A DNA stretch of 64,000 nucleotides from GCA-2717185 sp964474755 (GTDB lineage: Bacteria > Pseudomonadota > Alphaproteobacteria > UBA8366 > GCA-2717185): NCBI GenBank assembly GCA_964474755.1, contig CAYYUG010000002.1, forward strand, positions 1 through 64,000, given 5' to 3'. Below the pieces are notes generated by a model. That model saw only the letters and a program-made list of their open reading frames with translations, searched no databases and had not been told where the DNA came from. Below are positions 16,258 to 23,106 of the stretch, one piece after another. The first letter of the stretch is position 1, and each line of letters starts with the position of its first letter. Made by a program: the position numbers and the translations under genes.

Positions 16258-17340
16258 CTAGGTGCCGCTGGCAGCTTTTAAAAACTCATCGACCGCCATC
16301 GAGCAACCCTGTGCCTCTATTCCGGCCGCGCGACCAATTAGTTGGAAGCCGTTATCGATAGCGACGCCAGCATCCTCCGTTAGTATCGTTGTGCAGATGT
16401 TGAAGTGTGCTAGGTCTGTATGTGCCAAAATGCCCGTCTGACTGTCCGGTATGCTCTCGCCCGTTAGTGGGTTGACTACCCGCGTTCGCAGCCAATGTGG
16501 GCCAGACTTGACGGATGGGCAGCTTATATTGCCGTCATCGTAAAACTGGGATGAAAGCTCCGTCATACCGTACATATTAATGCAATGACTGCGTGGCACC
16601 CCAAACGCCGTTTCGAGACAATTATAAAACTCATCCTGCTGCAATTCGCGAGATTGGCCTTTGAAGCCACCGGTGTCCAAAATCCGGCTACCTGAGGGTA
16701 AAACAACCGTGTGGCCGATCCGTGCCATTTCATCCAGCACATGGACAAGGCTGAAGCTTGCGCCAAGCAGCGCGTAGGGTTGGTTTGTCTGTTCAGCTTC
16801 TGCAAGGTCTTCAAAGAGATGGCTGAATTCTATTCCGCTGGCGCCCATAAGGTGGCGGCTGTTGTTGATGCCGAAGTCCCGGACCGCGAGGTCAAGGTAA
16901 TGCGCCAGAGAAGAGTTCGGCATTAGCGATGGAGGCGGAAACACAATGCCCATCTTTATCCGCTCATATCTGCCCATGAAACGGTCACGGAAGTTTCGGC
17001 GCATGGAGGCGTCGTAGATATCCAATACGGGGTGATAACTTTTACCGCGCACTCCTCCTAAGGTAGTGCCGCTAGTCATAAAAATTGCCTCTGCTTCTTC
17101 TATCGGTGAGCAGGACAAATTCATGGTCTTGAAGGCGTTAATCGGGACGGCGGGAATATCCTTCCAGGATTTGACAGTGCGCGGGGTTTTACCGCGTTTC
17201 CGAGCGAATTTCATGAACGGTTCGTTGTTTTTGAATTGATATGCAAAAAGCTTTAGCGCCACATCGTTGAACGCGGTGTCATCTGTGCCTTCCATTTCGA
17301 TAAAGTCTAAGACGGTGGCTATAATTTCTTCCTGGTCCAT
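16258..17340 (-). CDS. LuxE-like acyl-protein synthetase / acyltransferase
   Basis: This 360-residue member of the LuxE (acyl-protein synthetase) family, distantly related to PaaK and other adenylating enzymes, has the phosphate-loop-like MTSGTTLGGVRGKSYH near residue 75. NMYGMTELSSQF lies near residue 260 and the C-terminal GRAAGIEAQGCSMAVDEF contains the cysteine that accepts the acyl group in LuxE. By family it activates a carboxylic acid with ATP and hands the acyl group to LuxC. The frame is open to a TTG at 17451, but that lies inside the riboswitch aptamer. The ATG at 17340 fits the family start and leaves a leader of normal length. It is the first gene of the operon. Confidence 0.87.
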   Translation of the reverse strand: MDQEEIIATVLDFIEMEGTDDTAFNDVALKLFAYQFKNNEPFMKFARKRGKTPRTVKSWKDIPAVPINAFKTMNLSCSPIEEAEAIFMTSGTTLGGVRGKSYHPVLDIYDASMRRNFRDRFMGRYERIKMGIVFPPPSLMPNSSLAHYLDLAVRDFGINNSRHLMGASGIEFSHLFEDLAEAEQTNQPYALLGASFSLVHVLDEMARIGHTVVLPSGSRILDTGGFKGQSRELQQDEFYNCLETAFGVPRSHCINMYGMTELSSQFYDDGNISCPSVKSGPHWLRTRVVNPLTGESIPDSQTGILAHTDLAHFNICTTILTEDAGVAIDNGFQLIGRAAGIEAQGCSMAVDEFLKAASGT

Positions 17341-17387
17341 CGATTCGTCTTTCACGCTCAGTGACGGTGATGGGTCGCGCGGCGCTG

Positions 17388-17416
17388 AAAAGGAATTTAA
17401 TGGATGAGAAAATTCC
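17388..17416 (-). terminator. Probable riboswitch-controlled terminator
   Basis: On the minus strand GGAATTT (17416-17410) pairs with AAATTCC (17398-17392) across an 11-base loop and is followed by four Ts. It sits directly after the TPP aptamer and before the LuxE-like start. Bases 17414-17418 (ATGGA) could also pair with CCAT at the aptamer 5' end or with TCCAT in the loop. This offers a mutually exclusive switch, which I infer rather than see. Confidence 0.5.
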
Positions 17417-17527
17417 ATTTCCTCCGCCGGTATGATCCGGGTCAGGTTCAAAGGATCGTCGCACCGGCGAGCCTAAATTTGCACGCCTATCGACATCTCA
17501 GCCTCTAAAGCGAGGCTCTCCTATGGT
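17414..17527 (-). promoter_or_regulatory. TPP riboswitch (THI element)
   Basis: Read on the minus strand, the leader holds the conserved TPP-aptamer elements in order. GCCTC-GCTTTA-GAGGC forms the first hairpin and runs into CTGAGA (17501-17496). A variable insert of about 45 bases follows. Then comes GAACCTGA (17449-17442), and CCGG-ATCATA-CCGG followed by CGGAGG (17440-17421). AGGA near the start can pair with TCCT before GAACCTGA, and CCAT with ATGG closes the element weakly. The insert can itself fold (GTCG/CGAC, GGCG/CGCC), like the optional extra arm seen in many bacterial TPP riboswitches. Thiamine pyrophosphate binding would be expected to switch off the six-gene operon that begins at 17340. 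Confidence 0.93.
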
Positions 17528-17538
17528 TAGCTACTCAA

Positions 17539-17568
17539 AAATTAGGCTGTGAAGGTACTTAACGTCAA
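17539..17568 (-). promoter_or_regulatory. Sigma70-type promoter for the TPP-riboswitch operon
   Basis: The minus strand reads TTGACG (17568-17563), an 18-base spacer, then TAATTT (17544-17539). Transcription would start a few bases before the aptamer's first paired bases, exactly where a riboswitch leader should begin. The -35 box is near consensus and the -10 box is fair. Confidence 0.6.
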
Positions 17569-18222
17569 CCCATGCCACGATGGTTTAACGTGGGATAGCC
17601 AACCTTTGGTGGCCAATCCAGTTTGGATGCTAGGACGCATGATTAGGCTGATGTTGCTGCAAGTTGGCTATTAAATAGTGACGCGAGTCCTATTTAATAG
17701 AACGCTTTTCCAGCGAAACAGTGGTGCAATAGTAGACTTGCAAAAATTATATAAGGTCATTTGCAAATATTGAATAATCTTAGGGACGGCAAATTTTGTG
17801 TCAGTAGCCGACTGGATCCCCGAATTTGGGCTGGCCTTAAAGTTGGGTTTTCCAGCTACTTCGTCGGGCTGCATAAGGAAACAGATAGAAAACGATCATC
17901 TTTAAGTAGTATTGGGGAAAATTTAAGGCAGTAATTCGATCCTATCACTTATATTTTCAGCGTGAAATCTGTAGGCTACTGGTTTGTGTCCCCTTTTTAA
18001 TGCTATTTTTTTTACGCAGAGCATCGGGTTAATGCTTCATATTCCAAATTGAAATTTTCAGTTCCGACATTATTTTAATTTGTTGAGGATTGTTGTGCTC
18101 GTTTTTTACGCCTGTTCATTAGGCTATGGTGCAGGAAGAATTGGTATGCACCAGAGACTTGGGACTTGGATAAGACGGGTGCTCTATGCCACGATGTTTC
18201 GATTGCAATCGGAGGTCATACC
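17569..18222. other. Intergenic region between the divergent TPP operon and dioxygenase gene
   Basis: No gene is supported. The only clear structure is the long inverted repeat at 17668-17700. The rest is AT-rich, as expected for a divergent promoter region. Confidence 0.5.
17668..17700. repeat. Perfect 11-bp inverted repeat
   Basis: CTATTAAATAG (17668-17678) and CTATTTAATAG (17690-17700) are exact reverse complements separated by 11 bases. Each arm is itself nearly palindromic. It lies about 100 bp upstream of the TPP operon promoter and 520 bp upstream of the plus-strand dioxygenase, so a double operator or a hairpin is possible. No T-run follows on either strand. Confidence 0.6.
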
Positions 18223-19491
18223 ATGGACGACGGCAAGGTTATCGAAAATACCAAAGCGGAAAGCGCATTATCACCTTATGTGCCGACCCTCCAGCTGACC
18301 GAAGGGCAGCCGCCGCCCATCGCTGCCCATGGTGGGCTCTCCTACATGTCCTTTGATAAAGACGGTGATGCGGGAACCGCTTACGCGTTGAAGGATGCAT
18401 TTGCTCAGCTTGCTGAAGGTGAGGGGCAACGAGTTCTTGACATGATCGATGACGCGCCGCCGGGCCCGGTTGAGACCAAATGGGGCCTTGGCTTCCGCAA
18501 GTATGAAGAGTGCATGGAATACATTCGCGCTCAAGGTATCAAAGCTCCAGAAGGTGGTTTGGCCCTGCCGCTTCCCTATACGATTTATGAGCGACCGACT
18601 TATTCAGTTGTGCCTTCCAATGCTGTCTGGAACGATCCGGCGCGGGCGGCGGAGGCGAAAATTTTGCGTAAGGAGGAAGAAGATACGCGGCGACGTAATT
18701 TGTTCTTCCCGCAGTTAATGCGCGACGCGCGACGGATGGAAGATTACCATCCTGGTCTTTCGCCGAACAGTCCTGAGTGCATGGATAAGCTTGGTGTTTC
18801 CCTCGCTCACCTCGAGTCCAATTGTGAAAATTTCTACGATTCTACTGAAGTGGAACGCGTGTTCTATCCAGAGATCGAACAGCTTCTCCTAGATTTCTTT
18901 CCGGGAGCAACGGACGCGCTGGTCTACAATCACGACGTCTTTGACAAGGACTATATGGGCGACCGTACTGAGGATCAGGACGCCAAGAACCCGGGAGTGA
19001 ACGCTCGCTACGCCAATCTTGTGCACAACGACCTGAATGACAATAGTGGTCGCGTCCGTTGTAGAGAACTGCTGACGAATAACCTGCGCAATTTCGGCCG
19101 GAAACAGAACTACACGGAGGCCGAGGCGGACGCGAAGATGTCGCGGCGTTTCATGTCGATTAATCTCGCTAAGCCAATGGAGACGGTCGAACAGTTCCCC
19201 TTCGTTCTGTGTGCCTGGCCATCCTTTGCGGACCAACCCTATATCAATAACTATCGTATCTATGACGACCGGGTCGGCGAAACCACGCGTTTCACCTATC
19301 GTAAGGATCACGAGTGGTATTGGGTCCCGCAGCAGACCTCTACAGAGGTGTCAATGCTGAAGTGCTACGATTCAGTGACAGATGGCTCCGTTTCGCGCTG
19401 GTCATTCCACACCGCCTGTATCGACCCGACGGTTTCAGTCGACGCACCGTGCCGCAAAAATATCGTGGTCCGCTCTTACATCTTCTTCTAG
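18223..19491 (+). CDS. CmcJ/NvfI (AsaB)-like 2-oxoglutarate/Fe(II) oxygenase family protein
   Basis: This 422-residue protein carries, in its C-terminal half, the pattern of the CmcJ/NvfI family (cephem methoxylase P8-related, fungal GA4-desaturase-like). The pieces are VYNHDVF near residue 240, LVHNDLND near 265 (iron-ligand-like His and Asp), QFPFVLCAWPS near 330, and QQTSTEVSMLKCYDS with SFHTACIDP (candidate distal His) near 385-410. An N-terminal region of about 200 residues precedes it. Members oxygenate secondary metabolites, and the substrate here is unknown. The frame opens at 18166, but the ATG at 18223 has GGAGGT seven bases upstream and is clearly the start. It stands alone, directly before the nuo operon, with a terminator between. 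Confidence 0.75.
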   Translation: MDDGKVIENTKAESALSPYVPTLQLTEGQPPPIAAHGGLSYMSFDKDGDAGTAYALKDAFAQLAEGEGQRVLDMIDDAPPGPVETKWGLGFRKYEECMEYIRAQGIKAPEGGLALPLPYTIYERPTYSVVPSNAVWNDPARAAEAKILRKEEEDTRRRNLFFPQLMRDARRMEDYHPGLSPNSPECMDKLGVSLAHLESNCENFYDSTEVERVFYPEIEQLLLDFFPGATDALVYNHDVFDKDYMGDRTEDQDAKNPGVNARYANLVHNDLNDNSGRVRCRELLTNNLRNFGRKQNYTEAEADAKMSRRFMSINLAKPMETVEQFPFVLCAWPSFADQPYINNYRIYDDRVGETTRFTYRKDHEWYWVPQQTSTEVSMLKCYDSVTDGSVSRWSFHTACIDPTVSVDAPCRKNIVVRSYIFF

Positions 19492-19555
19492 AAGGACGCG
19501 AAGGGGAAAAGGGTTTATGGGACCGGACGAGAGAATCGCGCATCTCTTGCCAAAT

Positions 19556-19580
19556 GGGTTTTCCTTAAAACCCGATTTTT
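19556..19580 (+). terminator. Rho-independent terminator after the dioxygenase gene
   Basis: GGGTTTT (19556-19562), loop CCTT, AAAACCC (19567-19573), then GATTTTT. The perfect stem with its T-run ends the accessory region and insulates the nuo operon from the gene upstream. Confidence 0.75.
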
Positions 19581-19615
19581 CCGACTGGTCGTATACGCGG
19601 TTAGGGACAAATTAA

Positions 19616-19648
19616 CACGTTGCATTTGCAATATTCGCACGTTGCATT
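19616..19648. repeat. Two direct repeats upstream of the nuo promoter
   Basis: CACGTTGCATT occurs at 19616-19626 and again at 19638-19648, 22 bp apart, close to two helical turns. The match extends to ATTnnCACGTTGCATT in both copies. Their place just upstream of a promoter candidate suggests binding sites for a regulator. I do not recognise the motif. Confidence 0.5.
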
Positions 19649-19667
19649 GTTTTGGTTCCATCGGTCT

Positions 19668-19695
19668 TTGCTTCATGGGTAATTAATCTTATATT
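19668..19695 (+). promoter_or_regulatory. Candidate sigma70 promoter of the nuo operon
   Basis: TTGCTT (19668-19673), a 16-base spacer and TATATT (19690-19695) precede nuoA by about 120 bases. The boxes are fair, and the direct repeats sit 20-50 bp upstream. No other candidate in this gap is as good. Confidence 0.4.
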
Positions 19696-19813
19696 GCCGC
19701 GGCCGAGGTCATAGCGTCGCACTGCAGGCGCATTCTACTTGGTAGGACTGGTTTAAAGTCTGATTACAAAGTTAAGGGTGGGTGCCGCGTAAGCGGTTGG
19801 AGGAGTAGAGTTG

Positions 19814-20179
19814 ATGGACGGCTTATTGCGGGAATATCTACCAGTGCTGATCTTCCTCGCCATCGCCATCGGTATTTCTGCTTCGATGCTCTTGGCAAGT
19901 GGTATTCTGGCCAAACAGAAGCCGGACTCGGAGAAGCTTTCTGCCTACGAATGTGGATTCGAAGCCTTCGATGATGCGCGCAGCCGCTTTGATGTGCGGT
20001 TCTATCTGGTAGCTATCCTTTTCATTATCTTTGATCTTGAAGTTGCCTTCTTGTTTCCCTGGGCGATATCGCTTGGCAGTATTGGGCTCTTTGGCTTTTG
20101 GTCAATGGTGATATTCCTCGGCATCCTAACAATTGGTTTCATCTACGAATGGCGGAAGGGTGCACTCGAATGGGAGTAG
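19814..20179 (+). CDS. nuoA: NADH-quinone oxidoreductase subunit A
   Basis: NuoA is a small membrane subunit of respiratory Complex I, here 121 residues with three transmembrane helices. The conserved loop SAYECGFEAFDDARSRFDVRFYLVAILFIIFDLEVAFLFPW (about residues 43-85) carries the Cys and acidic residues at the quinone-site interface. The open frame begins at a TTG at 19811, but the ATG at 19814 has GGAGGAG about 10 bases upstream. It opens a complete fourteen-gene nuo operon. Confidence 0.97.
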   Translation: MDGLLREYLPVLIFLAIAIGISASMLLASGILAKQKPDSEKLSAYECGFEAFDDARSRFDVRFYLVAILFIIFDLEVAFLFPWAISLGSIGLFGFWSMVIFLGILTIGFIYEWRKGALEWE

Positions 20180-20700
20180 ACAATTCCGTGCTCAGTGAAG
20201 GAGATCATGAGGGCGCAATGCGCCTTGTGAACGACACTTTGGCCGACAAGGGTTTCATCGTTGCGAATGCTGACAAGCTGGTTAATTGGGCCCGCACTGG
20301 GTCTTTATGGCCGATGACCTTTGGTCTTGCATGCTGCGCCGTCGAAATGATCCATGCATACATGCCGCGATACGATCTCGACCGGTTTGGTATCGTGCCG
20401 CGGGGCAGTCCTCGACAGTCGGATGTGATGATCGTAGCCGGGACTTTGACGAATAAGATGGCGCCGGCCCTCCGCAAGGTCTACGACCAAATGGCGGAGC
20501 CCCGTTGGGTCATTTCAATGGGCTCTTGCGCTAATGGCGGCGGCTATTATCACTATTCTTACGCCGTTGTGCGCGGATGTGATCGTGTCGTTCCGGTCGA
20601 TATCTACGTTCCGGGCTGTCCTCCGACAGCGGAAGCACTGGTCTACGGGTTTTTGCAACTGCAAAAAAAGATCAAACGCACCGGCACGATCGCGCGCTAG
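20170..20700 (+). CDS. nuoB: NADH-quinone oxidoreductase subunit B
   Basis: NuoB holds the terminal N2 [4Fe-4S] cluster that passes electrons to quinone. In this 176-residue protein the ligands are the adjacent cysteines in FGLACCAVEM, one in SMGSCANGGGYY and one in VPGCPPTAEAL. The frame is open to 20098, but the ATG at 20170 (MGVDNSVL) overlaps the end of nuoA by ten bases, as is common in alphaproteobacteria, and gives the normal length. Confidence 0.97.
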   Translation: MGVDNSVLSEGDHEGAMRLVNDTLADKGFIVANADKLVNWARTGSLWPMTFGLACCAVEMIHAYMPRYDLDRFGIVPRGSPRQSDVMIVAGTLTNKMAPALRKVYDQMAEPRWVISMGSCANGGGYYHYSYAVVRGCDRVVPVDIYVPGCPPTAEALVYGFLQLQKKIKRTGTIAR

Positions 20701-20714
20701 GAACGGAAAGGCCT

Positions 20715-21338
20715 ATGGACGACGCCAGCCAAGACGCGCTTGAAGAGTTGGGTGCGCATGTCATCGCAAAGCTCGGTAATGCGGTTGTGGATCATAATAT
20801 TGGCAACGGCGAACTGAACGTTGAGACGACCGGCAATGATGTGGTTCGCGTCATGAAGTTTCTGCGTGATGACGCCAGCTGTCAGTTTAAAAGTTTGATG
20901 GATGTTTGTGGCGTTGACTATCCCGTGCAGGAAAACCGTTTTGAGGTTAACTACAACCTGCTTAGCTACAAGCACAATCAACGGATCCGCATTAAGGTGC
21001 GCACTGACGAAGACACGCCAGTGCCGTCAGTCTCGAGTGTGTTTCCGACGGCCTCTTGGTTCGAGAGGGAATGCTGGGATATGTATGGTGTTTTCTTCTC
21101 CGAACATCCGGATTTGCGGCGCTTACTGACCGACTATGGATTCGAAGGCCACCCGCTGCGAAAGGACTTCCCGCTCACCGGTTATGTGGAGGTGCGTTAC
21201 GACGACGAGCAGAAGCGAGTTGTCTACGAACCAGTAAAGCTTACCCAAGCATTTCGGTCCTTTGACTTCCTCAGTCCGTGGGAAGGCATGACGCGTGAAT
21301 TGCCAGGCGATGAGAAGGCGGAGGCTGAAGAAGACTGA
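20715..21338 (+). CDS. nuoC: NADH-quinone oxidoreductase subunit C
   Basis: NuoC is the 30-kDa subunit of the peripheral arm, here 207 residues and separate from NuoD as in alphaproteobacteria and mitochondria. The signature ERECWDMYGVFFSEHPDLRRLLTDYGFEGHPLRKDFPLTG lies near residues 115-155. The acidic tail (EKAEAEED) is ordinary. Its stop shares one base with the nuoD start. Confidence 0.97.
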   Translation: MDDASQDALEELGAHVIAKLGNAVVDHNIGNGELNVETTGNDVVRVMKFLRDDASCQFKSLMDVCGVDYPVQENRFEVNYNLLSYKHNQRIRIKVRTDEDTPVPSVSSVFPTASWFERECWDMYGVFFSEHPDLRRLLTDYGFEGHPLRKDFPLTGYVEVRYDDEQKRVVYEPVKLTQAFRSFDFLSPWEGMTRELPGDEKAEAEED

Positions 21339-22519
21339 TGGCAGCGGAAGCGGAAATCAAAAACCTGACGCTTAACTTTGGCCCGCAGCATCCGGCGGCC
21401 CACGGCGTGTTGCGTATGGTTATGGAGATGGATGGTGAGATCGTTGAGCGTATAGATCCCCATATTGGCCTGTTACACCGCGGCACTGAGAAGCTGATCG
21501 AGTACAAAACCTATCTCCAGGCGATGCCATATTTTGACCGTCTCGATTATGTCGCCCCTATGTGTCAGGAACACGCGTTTGTGCTGGCTGCGGAGAAGCT
21601 GCTCGGTATTGCGCCACCTCCACGCGGTCAGTACGTCCGGGTGTTGTTTGCCGAGATATCGCGCATCCTCAATCATCTCTTGAATGCACCAGCGTTGGCG
21701 ATGGATGTCGGCGCGATGACACCTATGTTGTGGGCCTTTGAGGAACGCGAAAAGCTTATGGAGTTTTACGAGGGCACCTGCGGCGCGAGGTTGCACGCTG
21801 CGTATTTTCGCGTCGGTGGAGTGCATCAGGACATGCCAGCGGGCATGGGCACCGATATTTTGGCCTGGGCCGGCGAGTTCCCGAAATTCCTTGACGATAT
21901 GGAAACTCTACTTAACGAGAACCGAATTTTTAAGCAGCGGACCGTTGATATCGGCATCGTCTCCGAAGAGGAAGCGATGGCCTGGGGTTTCTCTGGGCCG
22001 ATGCTGCGGGCGTCAGGTGTGCCGTGGGATTTGCGCAAGGCACAGCCCTACGACGTATACGACGAGATGAATTTTGATATACCAATTGGCAAGAACGGCG
22101 ACTGCTACGACCGCTATCTAATTCGTGTAGAAGAAATGCGGCAAAGTGTCCGGATTATTAGGCAGTGCATCGAAAATATGCCGGACGGGGCGGTAATGAC
22201 CGAAGATGGCAAACTGGCCCCACCCTCACGTGGCGAAATGAAGCGCTCGATGGAAGCGTTGATCCATCATTTTAAGCTCTACACCGAAGGCTTTCACGTC
22301 CCGCCCGGCGAAACCTATACCGCAGTCGAAGCGCCAAAGGGTGAATTTGGCGTATACCTCGTCTCCGATGGCACAAATAAGCCCTACCGCTGCAAAATCC
22401 GAGCGCCGGGCTTCGCCCATCTACAGGCGATGGACTATCTCTGTAAGGGCCATATGTTGGCGGATTCGGTGGCTATTTTGGGCGCTATGGATGTCGTGTT
22501 CGGGGAGATTGACCGATGA
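21338..22519 (+). CDS. nuoD: NADH-quinone oxidoreductase subunit D
   Basis: NuoD, the 49-kDa subunit, forms the quinone-binding cavity with NuoB. In 393 residues it shows FGPQHPAAHGVLRMVMEMDGE at the start, LHRGTEKLIEYKTYLQAMPYFDRLDYV near 50-75 and the C-terminal APGFAHLQAMDYLCKGHMLADSVAILGAMDVVFGEIDR. All are family hallmarks of this NiFe-hydrogenase-derived subunit. It overlaps nuoE by four bases. Confidence 0.98.
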   Translation: MAAEAEIKNLTLNFGPQHPAAHGVLRMVMEMDGEIVERIDPHIGLLHRGTEKLIEYKTYLQAMPYFDRLDYVAPMCQEHAFVLAAEKLLGIAPPPRGQYVRVLFAEISRILNHLLNAPALAMDVGAMTPMLWAFEEREKLMEFYEGTCGARLHAAYFRVGGVHQDMPAGMGTDILAWAGEFPKFLDDMETLLNENRIFKQRTVDIGIVSEEEAMAWGFSGPMLRASGVPWDLRKAQPYDVYDEMNFDIPIGKNGDCYDRYLIRVEEMRQSVRIIRQCIENMPDGAVMTEDGKLAPPSRGEMKRSMEALIHHFKLYTEGFHVPPGETYTAVEAPKGEFGVYLVSDGTNKPYRCKIRAPGFAHLQAMDYLCKGHMLADSVAILGAMDVVFGEIDR

Positions 22520-23106
22520 GCGACAAGTTCGAATTCACACCGGAAAATATGGTGATTGCACAAAAATGCATCGCAAAGTACCCGGAGGGCCGGCAGGCGA
22601 GTGCGGTACTGCCGCTGCTCGATTTGGCGCAACGCCAAAACAACAACTATGCTTCGGATGCTGTGATCGATACGGTGGCTGAACTGCTTGGTATGGCGCG
22701 CATCCGCGTGGTCGAGGTTGCCAGTTTCTACACGATGATCAACACCAAACCGGTCGGTAAATATCTTCTGCAAATCTGCACGACGACGCCGTGCTGGCTG
22801 CGCAATTCTGACGAGGTGGTCGAGGCGGCACGCAGCCATCTTGGCATCGATTACGAACAGACCACCGAAGATGGGCTGTTTACTATGCGCGAGGTGGAAT
22901 GCCTTGGTGCGTGTGTCAACGCACCGATCGTTCAGATTAACGACGATATGTTTGAGGATCTCAACGGCTCTCAGTTAATTGCGGTGTTAGATGCCCTGAA
23001 GGCGGGCGAGAAGCCACCGCACGGGCCGCAGATAGAGCGGCAGAAATCTGCCCCGGTCGGCGGACCTCATACGCTTAACGATCTCGACTTCGCAGAGGCG
23101 GACTAA
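22516..23106 (+). CDS. nuoE: NADH-quinone oxidoreductase subunit E
   Basis: NuoE, the 24-kDa subunit, carries the [2Fe-2S] cluster N1a in a thioredoxin-like domain. Cluster cysteines are visible in CTTTPCWL and VECLGACVNAPIVQIND in this 196-residue protein. It has a helical N-terminal domain and a short C-terminal extension rich in Pro and Gln. It works with NuoF and NuoG in the NADH dehydrogenase module. Confidence 0.97.
   Translation: MSDKFEFTPENMVIAQKCIAKYPEGRQASAVLPLLDLAQRQNNNYASDAVIDTVAELLGMARIRVVEVASFYTMINTKPVGKYLLQICTTTPCWLRNSDEVVEAARSHLGIDYEQTTEDGLFTMREVECLGACVNAPIVQINDDMFEDLNGSQLIAVLDALKAGEKPPHGPQIERQKSAPVGGPHTLNDLDFAEAD

Noticed and set aside
14813..17340. A bioluminescence (lux) operon
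   Set aside because: Only luxC and luxE homologues are present; luxA, luxB and luxD are absent, and the riboswitch points to thiamine control. The LLM-class gene at 5185 is luciferase-like only at the superfamily level.
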